Shown: in pieces, positions 56,679-64,000 of the stretch | Layout of the letters: the number at the start of each line of letters is the position of its first letter | Numbering within the stretch: the stretch's first letter is position 1 | NCBI RefSeq assembly: GCF_007748035.1 | Contig: NZ_CP036278.1 | Coordinates: 5,208,001-5,272,000, forward strand | Source: Aeoliella mucimassa | GTDB taxonomy: Bacteria; Planctomycetota; Planctomycetia; Pirellulales; Lacipirellulaceae | Direction of reading: 5' to 3' | Length of the DNA stretch: 64,000 nucleotides | The notes under the pieces: model-generated | The model's input: only the letters and a program-made list of their open reading frames with translations | What the model was told of the DNA's origin: nothing | The model's database searches: none | Translations under genes and position numbers: made by a program

Positions 56679-58370
56679 ATGGCGAAACATATTTTTGTAA
56701 CTGGTGGTGTTGTTAGCTCGCTCGGCAAAGGACTGACGAGCGCCTCGATCGGCATGCTGCTCGAAAAACGCGGCCTGCGGGTGCGGATGCAGAAACTCGA
56801 CCCGTACATCAATGTCGACCCCGGCACGATGAGCCCCTACCAGCACGGCGAAGTCTACGTGCTCGACGACGGCAGCGAGACCGACCTCGACCTCGGCCAC
56901 TACGAGCGGTTCACCAACAGCCCGCTCAACCACTACTCCAACTACACCACCGGCCAGATCTACCTGAAGGTCATCAACAAGGAACGCCGGGGCGAGTTCC
57001 TGGGAAAGACCGTGCAGGTGATTCCGCACGTGACCAACGAGATCAAGAACGTGATCAAGCGGATCGCCGAGCCGATTGAGAACGAGCCTGAAGCCGATGT
57101 CGTGATTACCGAAATCGGTGGCACCGTCGGCGACATCGAGAGCCTGCCATTCCTCGAAGCGATTCGCCAGTTCCCCATCGACGTCGGCAAAGAGAACTGC
57201 TTGTTCATCCACCTGACGCTGGTCCCTTACCTGAAAGCGGCCAAGGAACTGAAGACCAAGCCAACGCAGCACTCGGTGAATCAGCTTCGCGAAATCGGCA
57301 TCCAGCCCGACGTACTGGTCTGCCGCACCGAACAACCGATGAGCCGGGATGACTGCGAGAAGATCGCGTTGTTCTGCAACGTGCCAGCCAATGCCGTGAT
57401 TGAAGAACGCGACAAGGACTTCTCCATCTACGAAGTCCCGTTGAGCCTGGTCGACAACAAGCTCGATAGCCTGATCTGCGATCGCTTGGGACTCACGACC
57501 CGCGAACCGAATCTCGACGACTGGCGCGAGCTGCTCCATCGGCTGCGTCATCCCGATCACGAAATTCACGTCGCCGTGGTCGGCAAGTACGCCGAGCATG
57601 CAGACGCTTACAAGTCGATTTACGAGTCGCTCGATCACGCCGGCATTGCCAACAAAGCTCGTGTTCGCATCTCACGAATTCGCAGTGAAGAGATCGAAGC
57701 CGAGGGCCCCGAACGACTGCTGAGCAGCTGCGACGCGGTGCTCGTGCCTGGCGGTTTCGGCGAGCGTGGCATAGAGGGCAAAGTCGATGCGATTCGCTAC
57801 GCACGCGAGCGCGGCATCCCGTTTTTCGGCATCTGCCTCGGTATGCAGTGTGCGGTCGTGGAGTACGCTCGCAACGTCTGCAACCTCGATGGAGCCCACA
57901 GCACCGAGTTCGACAAAGACACCGAGCATCCTGTTATTTGTCTGCTCGACGAGCAACGAACCGTCACCGAGAAGGGTGGCACCATGCGACTCGGCGCTCA
58001 GCCAACCACGCTGGCCGAAGGCAGCAAAGCGGCCACTTGTTATGGCACTAGCGATATCTCCGAGCGGCATCGGCATCGCTACGAGTTCAACAACGCGTAT
58101 CGCACGCAATTCACCAGCCATGGGTTCCTGTTCGCCGGTACCAGCCCCGATGGCGAGCTGGTCGAGGTGATTGAAATTCCCGATCACCCCTGGTTCGTCG
58201 CAGTGCAATACCATCCGGAGTTCAAGAGCAAGCCAACGGCCGCCCAACCGTTGTTCGCTGGCTTCATCGCCGCAGCAGTCGACCACCGTGTTGCCCGCCG
58301 TGAGAAGAAGCGAGCCGAGCAAGCGGATCAATCGCCGGGCGAAAGTTCGCCCGCATCGAGCGGGTCGTAA
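56679..58370 (+). CDS. pyrG: CTP synthase
   Basis: 563 aa. Amidoligase domain ([20 protein letters not shown], then [22 protein letters not shown]) and C-terminal class I glutaminase with the nucleophile Cys386 in FGICLGMQ and the His-Glu pair in QYHPEF (about 511-516). It converts UTP to CTP using glutamine. The last 30 residues are a Lys/Ser-rich tail. Complete and confident. Confidence 0.98.
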   Translation: MAKHIFVTGGVVSSLGKGLTSASIGMLLEKRGLRVRMQKLDPYINVDPGTMSPYQHGEVYVLDDGSETDLDLGHYERFTNSPLNHYSNYTTGQIYLKVINKERRGEFLGKTVQVIPHVTNEIKNVIKRIAEPIENEPEADVVITEIGGTVGDIESLPFLEAIRQFPIDVGKENCLFIHLTLVPYLKAAKELKTKPTQHSVNQLREIGIQPDVLVCRTEQPMSRDDCEKIALFCNVPANAVIEERDKDFSIYEVPLSLVDNKLDSLICDRLGLTTREPNLDDWRELLHRLRHPDHEIHVAVVGKYAEHADAYKSIYESLDHAGIANKARVRISRIRSEEIEAEGPERLLSSCDAVLVPGGFGERGIEGKVDAIRYARERGIPFFGICLGMQCAVVEYARNVCNLDGAHSTEFDKDTEHPVICLLDEQRTVTEKGGTMRLGAQPTTLAEGSKAATCYGTSDISERHRHRYEFNNAYRTQFTSHGFLFAGTSPDGELVEVIEIPDHPWFVAVQYHPEFKSKPTAAQPLFAGFIAAAVDHRVARREKKRAEQADQSPGESSPASSGS

Positions 58371-58435
58371 GCCGCTCGACGCGCTGTTTTATTCACTCCT
58401 GTCGCAACCCCGTTATCCCTTTTACTATCAGAACG

Positions 58436-58846
58436 ATGTCTGAAGAAAAGAAAATCATCATCGACGAAGATTGGAAGTCGCAAGTCGAAGCCGAAAAGGC
58501 GGCTGCCAAGTCGACCAAGCCAGAAGAGTCCCCCCCAGCCGACGAGCAGGCGTTTCCCACGGATCCGCCGATGCCGCCCGCTTCGTTCACCATCCTGATT
58601 TCGACGCTGGCCACCGAAGCGATGATGGCCCTTGGTCAGATGCCCCACCCGGTGACCGGCGAAGTGATGTCGCGGCCGAATCAAGCAAAGTACTTGATCG
58701 ACACCATCGGCATGCTCAAAGAAAAGACCGCTGGCAACGTCACGGCCGAAGAGACCTCCGGCGTGGAAGAACTGCTGCACTCGCTTCGCATGGCTTATGT
58801 CTCGATGCCGAAGCCGGCCAACGAATCGAACGCGGCCAACTCTTAA
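58436..58846 (+). CDS. DUF1844 protein
   Basis: 136 aa. The middle part, PPASFTILISTLATEAMMALGQMPHP, and AKYLIDTIGMLKEKT are the DUF1844 core; the N-terminal 45 residues are charged and Pro-rich, probably disordered. Small soluble protein of unknown function, often found near pyrG or prs-type genes. It follows pyrG by 65 bases and may share its transcript. Confidence 0.9.
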   Translation: MSEEKKIIIDEDWKSQVEAEKAAAKSTKPEESPPADEQAFPTDPPMPPASFTILISTLATEAMMALGQMPHPVTGEVMSRPNQAKYLIDTIGMLKEKTAGNVTAEETSGVEELLHSLRMAYVSMPKPANESNAANS

Positions 58847-58906
58847 TCGCGTAAGCAGAGTCGCCTTAGCGCTGGCTCGCGATCACCAACTCGAATTCAA
58901 ATTCTC

Positions 58907-58941
58907 AAACGCACTGCTGTTTCAGCAGTGCGTTTGTTTTT
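58907..58941 (+). terminator. rho-independent terminator after DUF1844
   Basis: Thirteen-base perfect arms AAACGCACTGCTG (58907-58919) and CAGCAGTGCGTTT (58923-58935), then GTTTTT. It may also serve the opposite strand for mraZ. Confidence 0.92.
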
Positions 58942-58958
58942 GGTACCGCGCATAAACA

Positions 58959-59068
58959 AACCACGTCCAGTTTCTGACGTACTTCACGCTCACGGTGACT
59001 TGCATCCCGCGCCGGGTGACAACGGACGGGGTTCCAACGTGTCGTACGCTTGAAGACTGGACGTGGTT
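58959..59068. other. 13-base inverted repeat downstream of mraZ
   Basis: AACCACGTCCAGT (58959-58971) and ACTGGACGTGGTT (59056-59068), perfect arms 84 bases apart, between the end of mraZ and the pyrG-side terminator. Nothing else was recognised here. Confidence 0.5.
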
Positions 59069-59102
59069 ATAGCCGATCGGAATCGGCGAGGGTGGTGTTC
59101 GG

Positions 59103-59597
59103 TTAACTCGATAGTTGGTCAAACAGTTCGCGGAAGGTAGGCATCTCGTCGCCGATCGTGCCAGCCCAGTGGTCGGGATGCCAGATCTCGACACACACGG
59201 CCGCTCCTACCAGCACCACGGTTCCTCCAGGTTCGACTCCCAGGAACTCGCGAAAGCCTTCAGGAATCACCAGTCGACCGCGTCCCGCCAACGGCACCTC
59301 GCGATGTCGGGTGGAGAGCAATCGGCCAAGCTGCTGCACTTCGGCAACACGCCCGTCTAGCTTGCCGGCTTCAATCTTGCTTCGGACCAAGGCAATGCCA
59401 TTGTCGAGGTGTTTCTGCCACTTCGCTAAGTTCCACAGACTTAAACAGCCCCGGCGTTCTTTGGCGAGCAGACAACGGTCGACCGATTCGTCGTCGGAGG
59501 TTAGGCCACTTACCATCTCGCCGGGCAGCGACAATCGAAAACGATCGTCCAGCGAACGAGTGACTTCCCCGAGTAATAGACCTTCGACCGACGGCAT
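59103..59597 (-). CDS. mraZ: MraZ-like transcription factor
   Basis: 164 aa with two SpoVT/AbrB-type halves: LLGEVTRSLDDRFRLSLPGEM (about 8-28) and GRGRLVIPEGFREFLGVEPG (about 106-125), the MraZ signature positions. In most bacteria mraZ opens the division/cell-wall cluster and represses it; here the neighbours are unrelated and no rsmH follows. Planctomycetes lack ftsZ, so the target must differ, if it is functional. The family position R-L-S-L-P versus R-L-V-I-P is kept in both halves. Confidence 0.88.
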   Translation of the reverse strand: MPSVEGLLLGEVTRSLDDRFRLSLPGEMVSGLTSDDESVDRCLLAKERRGCLSLWNLAKWQKHLDNGIALVRSKIEAGKLDGRVAEVQQLGRLLSTRHREVPLAGRGRLVIPEGFREFLGVEPGGTVVLVGAAVCVEIWHPDHWAGTIGDEMPTFRELFDQLSS

Positions 59598-59944
59598 AGC
59601 ACCCCGTGAAGCGTGCGAGCCAGGCGGCTATCACGCAGCGATTCCTACGACTCCCTTCTCGTTAGCATGGGACAAAAACCCACAGCAAAACCGTTTAACA
59701 ACTATCTTATGGGCAGGATTCCCACCTGCCACAAACAAATGATAGCGAGTCGCCAACAGACTTCAACCACTTGGGGCAAGAATCCCACGAATTGGCAAAT
59801 TTGCCGCAGCACATCCCACCCATCCCCACCGACGCAACTAGTTTTGTCGCCTGCAATGCATCCAGTCTGGCAAATTGCTACATTGTGCGTGCCCGCCAAA
59901 CTCCCCCCTCCCCCTCGCTACATGCATTGCAAAGGACCTGCGCC
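59598..59944. promoter_or_regulatory. divergent intergenic region with palindromes
   Basis: No gene. It contains GGCAGG/CCTGCC (59712-59730), followed 60 bases later by a partial copy of the same phrase (about 59775-59795), and a perfect 12-bp palindrome GGCAAATTTGCC at 59794-59805. These may be operator sites for the divergent genes; no clear -35/-10 pair was found. Confidence 0.4.
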
Positions 59945-61897
59945 ATGCACCTGCGCCTCCCCTGCCCCGCTCGCGCGTTGCTGCTACTACTTTCTGCACT
60001 GCTGGCCCCGGTTGGTTCAGCTTGCACGACGGCTGTTGTCAGCGGTCGGGCGACCGAAGATGGCCGCCCGATCCTCTGGAAGAATCGCGACTACATCGCC
60101 AGCCCGCGAAACGAGGTCGCCATCCTCAGCGGCGGGCGTTATCGTGCGGTCGCGGTGGTGAACGCCGGCAAGCGCACCTCGGCCTGGATGGGCACCAACG
60201 AAGCGGGGCTCTGCATCGAAAATTCGCTGAGCAACGACCTGAAGGTCGACCAAAAATCCCAAGGACTTCGCAATGGTGGTTTCAATCGCGAGGTGCTACT
60301 TACCTGCGCAACCGTCGACGACGTGCAGGCGTTGCTGGAACGCACCAATCAGACGGGCCGACAAACCACCGGCAACTTCGGAGTGATCGACGCGCAGGGA
60401 GGTGCCGCCTTGTTCGAGGTCGGCCCCAACAGTTACACGATGTTCGACGCCAACGATCCGCAAGTCGCTCCGCAGGGCTTTTTGATTCGCACCAACTTTG
60501 CGACCACCGCCCACCAGTTGCCAGCGAACCCATCTGCCGAAGCCGCGGCCGACCTTTACTCTGGTAAACGCTATCAACGCGCAAGCACACTGCTAGCCAC
60601 GTGCGCTAACGGGCGATTGTCGGTACCCTATTTCATTCAGCACCTCACTCGCGATCTGGCCAACGAAGCAGGCGATCCGCTGGTTGGCTCGGTGAATGGT
60701 CGCCAAGGCCAGCTCCCAGCGATCATCGATACCAAGAGCACGATCAGTCGCACCGGCACGGTATCGGCCGCGGTGTTTCACGGAGTACGCCCTGGCGAGA
60801 ACGCCCGCCTGACAACGATGTGGGTCATGCTTGGCGATCCTAAGTTTTCGGTAGCTGTCCCTTGCTTCGCCGGCATGACCGCGGTGGCCGATCCCCTGCA
60901 AGGCGATCGCGGGGCCGAGCTTGGCGAAGTCGCCCGCACGCTCCGCGACATCAGCCACACCCGCCGGACCGATCGCTTTCGCACGGAACTCCTACCAGGC
61001 ATCTGGAACGACATCCTGCCGCTCGAGAGCAAGCACTTAGAGCAAACCATCACGACTCGCGAAGGTTGGCTCGTCGAACCGACCAGCACCGACGCGCTCA
61101 ACGAGCTTCACTCGCAAGTTGCGAACGAATGCTATCAGGCACTGACTCGCGAACGAGACCAGGCAAAGACAACGCTTGTTGCCGGCAAGGCCACTACGCT
61201 CGATTCGACCCTCGCTCCTCAGACGACCAAAGTAGCGATCTACGACCACAGCGATGGCTCGGCCAACGGACCGAACCACTTGCTGCAGTTCCTTACGACC
61301 GACGCCGGCTTTGTCGCCGAGCGAGTTGGTCCCGAGCAGATTCGCCAAGGCCAATTGCAGAACTACGACGTGCTGATCGTGCCTGGCGGCAGCGCCAGTT
61401 CGCAGTCGAAACACCTGCAGCAAGAAGGGCGCGACGAGATTCGGCACTTCGTCGAATCTGGCGGCGGCTACGTTGGCATCTGCGCCGGGTCGTATCTCGC
61501 TTCGACGCACTACTCTTGGTCGCTCGGCATCCTGAACGCCCGGGTGTGGGATCGCGTGCATTGGGCCCGCGGCACCGGCAGCGTCGAGCTAAGCCTGTCG
61601 GAGTCGGGCCAGTCGACACTGGGGAGCGACGACCCCGTCGTGCAAGTACACTACGCCCAGGGGCCGCTGCTAGTCCGCGGGCGCGAGGCCGACCTGCCGA
61701 CCTACGAGGTGCTGGCCACCTACCAAACCGAAGTCGCCAAGAAGGGAGCCCTGCCCGGCGCGATGGAAGGCACCCACGCGATTGTCCGCTCCACCTTTGG
61801 CGAGGGCCGCGTGATCTGCTACAGCCCCCACCCCGAAGTCGAATCGGGCCCCAACTACCTGATGGCCAGCGGAGTCAAATGGGCAGCTGGGGAGTAG
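59945..61897 (+). CDS. secreted NTN-hydrolase (C45/C59-like) fused to a glutamine amidotransferase-like (BPL_N) domain
   Basis: 650 aa. A signal peptide ends at residue 26 so that the next residue, Cys27 (CTTAVVSGR), could be the free N-terminal nucleophile of an NTN amide hydrolase; GRPILWKNRDYIA follows as in the acyl-CoA:6-APA acyltransferase/carcinine hydrolase-like group. From about 430 a second domain with VLIVPGGSAS, GICAGSYLAS (Cys513) and SPHPEVESG has the class I amidotransferase pattern seen in biotin-protein ligase N-terminal domains. Substrate unknown; both active-site cysteines are present. Its 3' end is duplicated at 62718-62817. Confidence 0.82.
   Translation: MHLRLPCPARALLLLLSALLAPVGSACTTAVVSGRATEDGRPILWKNRDYIASPRNEVAILSGGRYRAVAVVNAGKRTSAWMGTNEAGLCIENSLSNDLKVDQKSQGLRNGGFNREVLLTCATVDDVQALLERTNQTGRQTTGNFGVIDAQGGAALFEVGPNSYTMFDANDPQVAPQGFLIRTNFATTAHQLPANPSAEAAADLYSGKRYQRASTLLATCANGRLSVPYFIQHLTRDLANEAGDPLVGSVNGRQGQLPAIIDTKSTISRTGTVSAAVFHGVRPGENARLTTMWVMLGDPKFSVAVPCFAGMTAVADPLQGDRGAELGEVARTLRDISHTRRTDRFRTELLPGIWNDILPLESKHLEQTITTREGWLVEPTSTDALNELHSQVANECYQALTRERDQAKTTLVAGKATTLDSTLAPQTTKVAIYDHSDGSANGPNHLLQFLTTDAGFVAERVGPEQIRQGQLQNYDVLIVPGGSASSQSKHLQQEGRDEIRHFVESGGGYVGICAGSYLASTHYSWSLGILNARVWDRVHWARGTGSVELSLSESGQSTLGSDDPVVQVHYAQGPLLVRGREADLPTYEVLATYQTEVAKKGALPGAMEGTHAIVRSTFGEGRVICYSPHPEVESGPNYLMASGVKWAAGE
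61797..61896 (+). repeat. direct repeat at gene 3' end, copy 1
   Basis: This end of the amidotransferase gene recurs at 62718-62817; the last 47 bases (61850-61896) are identical to 62771-62817 and the 53 before them are about 75% alike. Confidence 0.9.
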
Positions 61898-61945
61898 TCG
61901 GGGCAATTCCTAGCAACGATGGATGGCCTGCACTTGGTCGTGAGA

Positions 61946-61951
61946 TATAAT
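61946..61951 (+). promoter_or_regulatory. -10 box of the vapBC operon
   Basis: A perfect TATAAT; the -35 region is not clear. It puts transcription near 61958, so a start codon at 61950 is impossible and the ATG at 61992 is favoured. Confidence 0.4.
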
Positions 61952-61991
61952 GGATGAGAACGTGCTTCGCCTAGCATTGCCAGGAGTTGAA

Positions 61992-62228
61992 ATGGACGAG
62001 AGCATCACTGCCACTTATCAAGCGGGACGAATCGAGCTATCTGCTGCGGTCGACTGGCCGGACGGAACCCAGGTAGAGGTGCGCCCAGTTGCCCAAAGCT
62101 CGCCCACAACTCCTTCGAATACCAATGTTTGGCCGAAGGGATTCTTCGACCAACTCCGTAGCGAATGGGGAGAGGAGCCCTTTGATCGGCCAGCCCAAGG
62201 TGAGCTCGAGCAGCGCGAGGATTGGTAA
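61992..62228 (+). CDS. vapB: VapB-like antitoxin
   Basis: 78 aa. The short N-terminal segment TATYQAGRIELSAAVDWPDGTQVEV resembles the AbrB/DUF104-type antitoxin fold; the remaining 45 residues end acidic and aromatic (GFFDQLRSEWGEEPFDRP), the part that usually inserts into the toxin. AGGAG at 61982-61986 stands right before the ATG at 61992. The stop TAA overlaps the toxin ATG. Antitoxin identity rests mainly on this coupling to vapC. Confidence 0.82.
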   Translation: MDESITATYQAGRIELSAAVDWPDGTQVEVRPVAQSSPTTPSNTNVWPKGFFDQLRSEWGEEPFDRPAQGELEQREDW

Positions 62229-62629
62229 TGGCGTGGCTCCCTGATACCAATGTATGGATCAATCTGCTGAAGCAACCGGGCAGTCTTCTCGAACGAAAAG
62301 TACTGAGCCACTCGCCGGATCAAATATTACTCTGCTCGATTGTTAAAGCCGAACTGTGGCATGGCGCTCAGAAATACGGGCGGACGGATCGCCGGCTGTC
62401 GTTGTTAGACAAGCTGTTTGCCCAATTTGCTTCACTCCCATTCGACGACGAAGCTGCCCGGCACTACGCAGACATTCGGCACCAACTCGAATCCATCGGT
62501 GCTGTGATTGGCCCCAACGATCTCAAGATAGCCGCTATCTGCCGGTCGACGAACTTGGTGTTAGTTACGGCCAATTTATCCGAGTTTTCGCGAGTAGAGG
62601 GACTGCAACTCGAAGACTGGACATCTTAG
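62228..62629 (+). CDS. vapC: VapC-like PIN-domain toxin
   Basis: 133 aa. PIN ribonuclease with the acidic set Asp6 (LPDTNVW), Glu42 (KAELWHG), Asp98 (GPNDLKIA) and the end TANLSEF with Asn116 and Glu119. VapC toxins cleave RNA, often initiator tRNA or rRNA, when not held by VapB. The start ATG overlaps the antitoxin stop (TAATG). All catalytic acids are present, so the toxin is probably active. Confidence 0.9.
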   Translation: MAWLPDTNVWINLLKQPGSLLERKVLSHSPDQILLCSIVKAELWHGAQKYGRTDRRLSLLDKLFAQFASLPFDDEAARHYADIRHQLESIGAVIGPNDLKIAAICRSTNLVLVTANLSEFSRVEGLQLEDWTS

Positions 62630-62717
62630 CCAATCCGACTGGGCTGTCCCCATCAAGGAGCTAAGCCAAACGCTGGGAACGTCGAGAATCCGGCCCCGCC
62701 AAGCCAGCCGATTTACG

Positions 62718-62817
62718 TTCGGCGAGGGCCGCGTGATCTGATCCTGCCCTACCTCGAACTCGGATAAGGTCCCAACTACCTGATGGCCAGCGGAGTCAAA
62801 TGGGCAGCTGGGGAGTA
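62718..62817 (+). pseudogene. duplicated, broken 3' fragment of the amidotransferase gene
   Basis: Copy 2 of the gene end. TGC of the original has become TGA (FGEGRVI then stop), so the fragment cannot be translated as before. With copy 1 it brackets vapBC (61897-62717). It is either a remnant of a lost tandem paralogue or the product of an insertion event. Confidence 0.75.
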
Positions 62818-62983
62818 ACGAGTCCCCTAAACAGGCAGGTGGATTCCCGCATGCTTTCTAGGTACAATGCAGGAGGTATTCACACCAGATGTTGTCGATC
62901 CGAGGTTCTTCTCCGATTCTTCGCTGAACACCGGAAGAATCGACGAGGAGCTCGTAACACCGGTTGCCTTGGGGGCAAACACA

Positions 62984-64000
62984 ATGTACAGCAAACACTT
63001 ACTACTTTCGCCACTTCTGTTCGTCATAGGCACCGTTACCTCTCATGCAGCGCAAGTTAGATTTGACATTATCCCAGCATCATTGAATTCCATCGAGTTA
63101 TACGCCATGGTGGAATCTGGAGCCGATGAGACCATGGGAATCGCTGAGTTTAATATCCGATTGTCTGGGCTTGATGCAGCTGGCATCGATGGAGGTTCGA
63201 TTACCTACACCCCACCCGTACTTGGAGGCATTAACGAGGAGTACAAGTACGTTGGATTTGTGAACATCAATAGCTCGAGCGTGAATTCGGATCGCTTCGG
63301 CGCCGGTGGCATCCAGCAAGCATTAGTTTCGAACGAGGCACTACCAATCTTCAACATCGGGGAGTCTCAGGTATACGTTCCGTTACTCGACACCCCATTG
63401 CAGCCTGACGATGTGGTAGTTCAGTCAGGCGCCTACCTCGGGGCTTTTATATTTCCTGACATAGCCGAAGTTACAATCCAGAATTTTTCGTTAAGCATCC
63501 GCCTATTCCCCAACGATTATCCGAATGCACCGCTGCAAGAAGCAGATTCCATTTACTACTGCTTTGATTGCGGTTGGTTCCCTACCCCCAAACTAAGTGC
63601 AATGGCGGTTGATACGGAGCTGAACAGCCTCTTGCTGGACGCGATTACGGAGGACACAGATGGGAGCATTCTTCTAACAGATGCTCTCCGAGTTACCAAT
63701 AATGGCACTCAAAGCTATTCTTTTGAGGAGTTGGGAGATATTTCGAGTAGTGTGCTACTGAGCGACGACTTGTTGGCCCTAGGCTTCACTGGTACCGTGC
63801 TACCTGGCTCAAGTAACGACACCTTTTCGCTCGCACTCGAAGGACCTTTTGACTCGCTTGGTCCCGATCGTCCATTCGCAGGCTCCGTGGACTTTGATTC
63901 TATATTTGGTGGGTCAGACACCATTGGATTCAGCGTGAGTGTCCCAGAGCCATCAGCATTGGGAACAGCGACTCTGGCCTTGGTATTCCTCACACTAAGC
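62984..64000 (+). CDS. exported PEP-CTERM protein (3' end beyond window)
   Basis: At least 339 aa. Signal peptide from the ATG at 62984 (MYSKHLLLSPLLFVIGTVTSHAA), a beta-rich domain of unknown type without recognised motif, then VPEPSALGTATLALVFLTLS, the start of the PEP-CTERM sorting signal and membrane helix, just before the window ends; only the basic tail and stop are missing. GGGGGC lies nine bases before the ATG. Expected to be sorted by exosortase to the surface. The sequence is more AT-rich than neighbouring genes. Confidence 0.82.
   Translation, partial: MYSKHLLLSPLLFVIGTVTSHAAQVRFDIIPASLNSIELYAMVESGADETMGIAEFNIRLSGLDAAGIDGGSITYTPPVLGGINEEYKYVGFVNINSSSVNSDRFGAGGIQQALVSNEALPIFNIGESQVYVPLLDTPLQPDDVVVQSGAYLGAFIFPDIAEVTIQNFSLSIRLFPNDYPNAPLQEADSIYYCFDCGWFPTPKLSAMAVDTELNSLLLDAITEDTDGSILLTDALRVTNNGTQSYSFEELGDISSSVLLSDDLLALGFTGTVLPGSSNDTFSLALEGPFDSLGPDRPFAGSVDFDSIFGGSDTIGFSVSVPEPSALGTATLALVFLTLS

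Overview
The window looks like chromosomal DNA of a planctomycete, probably of the order Pirellulales. This is inferred from two DUF1559 pseudopilin-like proteins (prepilin N-terminus plus an H-X9-DG motif), two PEP-CTERM proteins (one also with a dockerin-like segment), a Tat-exported Gfo/Idh/MocA oxidoreductase, a DUF5117-type metalloprotease, duplicated GroEL genes, an orphan mraZ and fairly GC-rich coding sequence. No rRNA, tRNA or CRISPR array was seen.

Layout. 1-6582: overlapping AddA-like and AddB-like helicase-nuclease genes (minus). 7070-11314: a DUF1559 protein behind a long leader, an HTH-receiver fusion and a membrane-anchored protein of unknown function. 11345-12508: an IS630-family element inserted into the stop codon of a DsbD-like gene (12506-15055), followed by a phosphotransferase gene. 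16439-20024: a secreted zinc protease, then a PII protein with a small receiver-like partner. 20097-27483 (minus): a stress cluster groEL2-groES-groEL1-dnaJ-grpE-fmdB-yacG, with a membrane protein at its end and a near-perfect sigma-54 promoter at its head. 27847-30666: a large TPR protein with eleven near-identical 120-bp repeats.

31377-37117: a dockerin/PEP-CTERM protein, then a DUF1559 - ABC ATPase - FtsX-type permease operon (minus). 37879-41613: DUF2721, purH and two tandem RDD membrane proteins. 42000-48760: an FHA protein, dnaE, a UDP-glucuronate decarboxylase-like enzyme and purK. 48880-52112: secreted glutathione peroxidase, a secreted thioredoxin-fold-like protein, and rpsP-trmD-rplS behind a structured leader. 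52366-58846: Gfo/Idh/MocA oxidoreductase, a YraN-type nuclease-fold protein, two proteins of poorly known function, pyrG and DUF1844. 59103-64000: orphan mraZ, a secreted NTN-hydrolase/amidotransferase fusion, a VapBC pair bracketed by a duplicated gene end, and a PEP-CTERM protein cut by the window edge.

Most genes are housekeeping (replication, repair, purine and pyrimidine synthesis, translation, protein folding). The accessory signals are the TPR gene next to the sigma-54-headed chaperone cluster, the IS insertion, the vapBC bracket, and several non-coding inverted-repeat elements, one of which occurs in two copies (31049-31208 and 37532-37724). All functional calls were made by eye from motifs; no database search was run.
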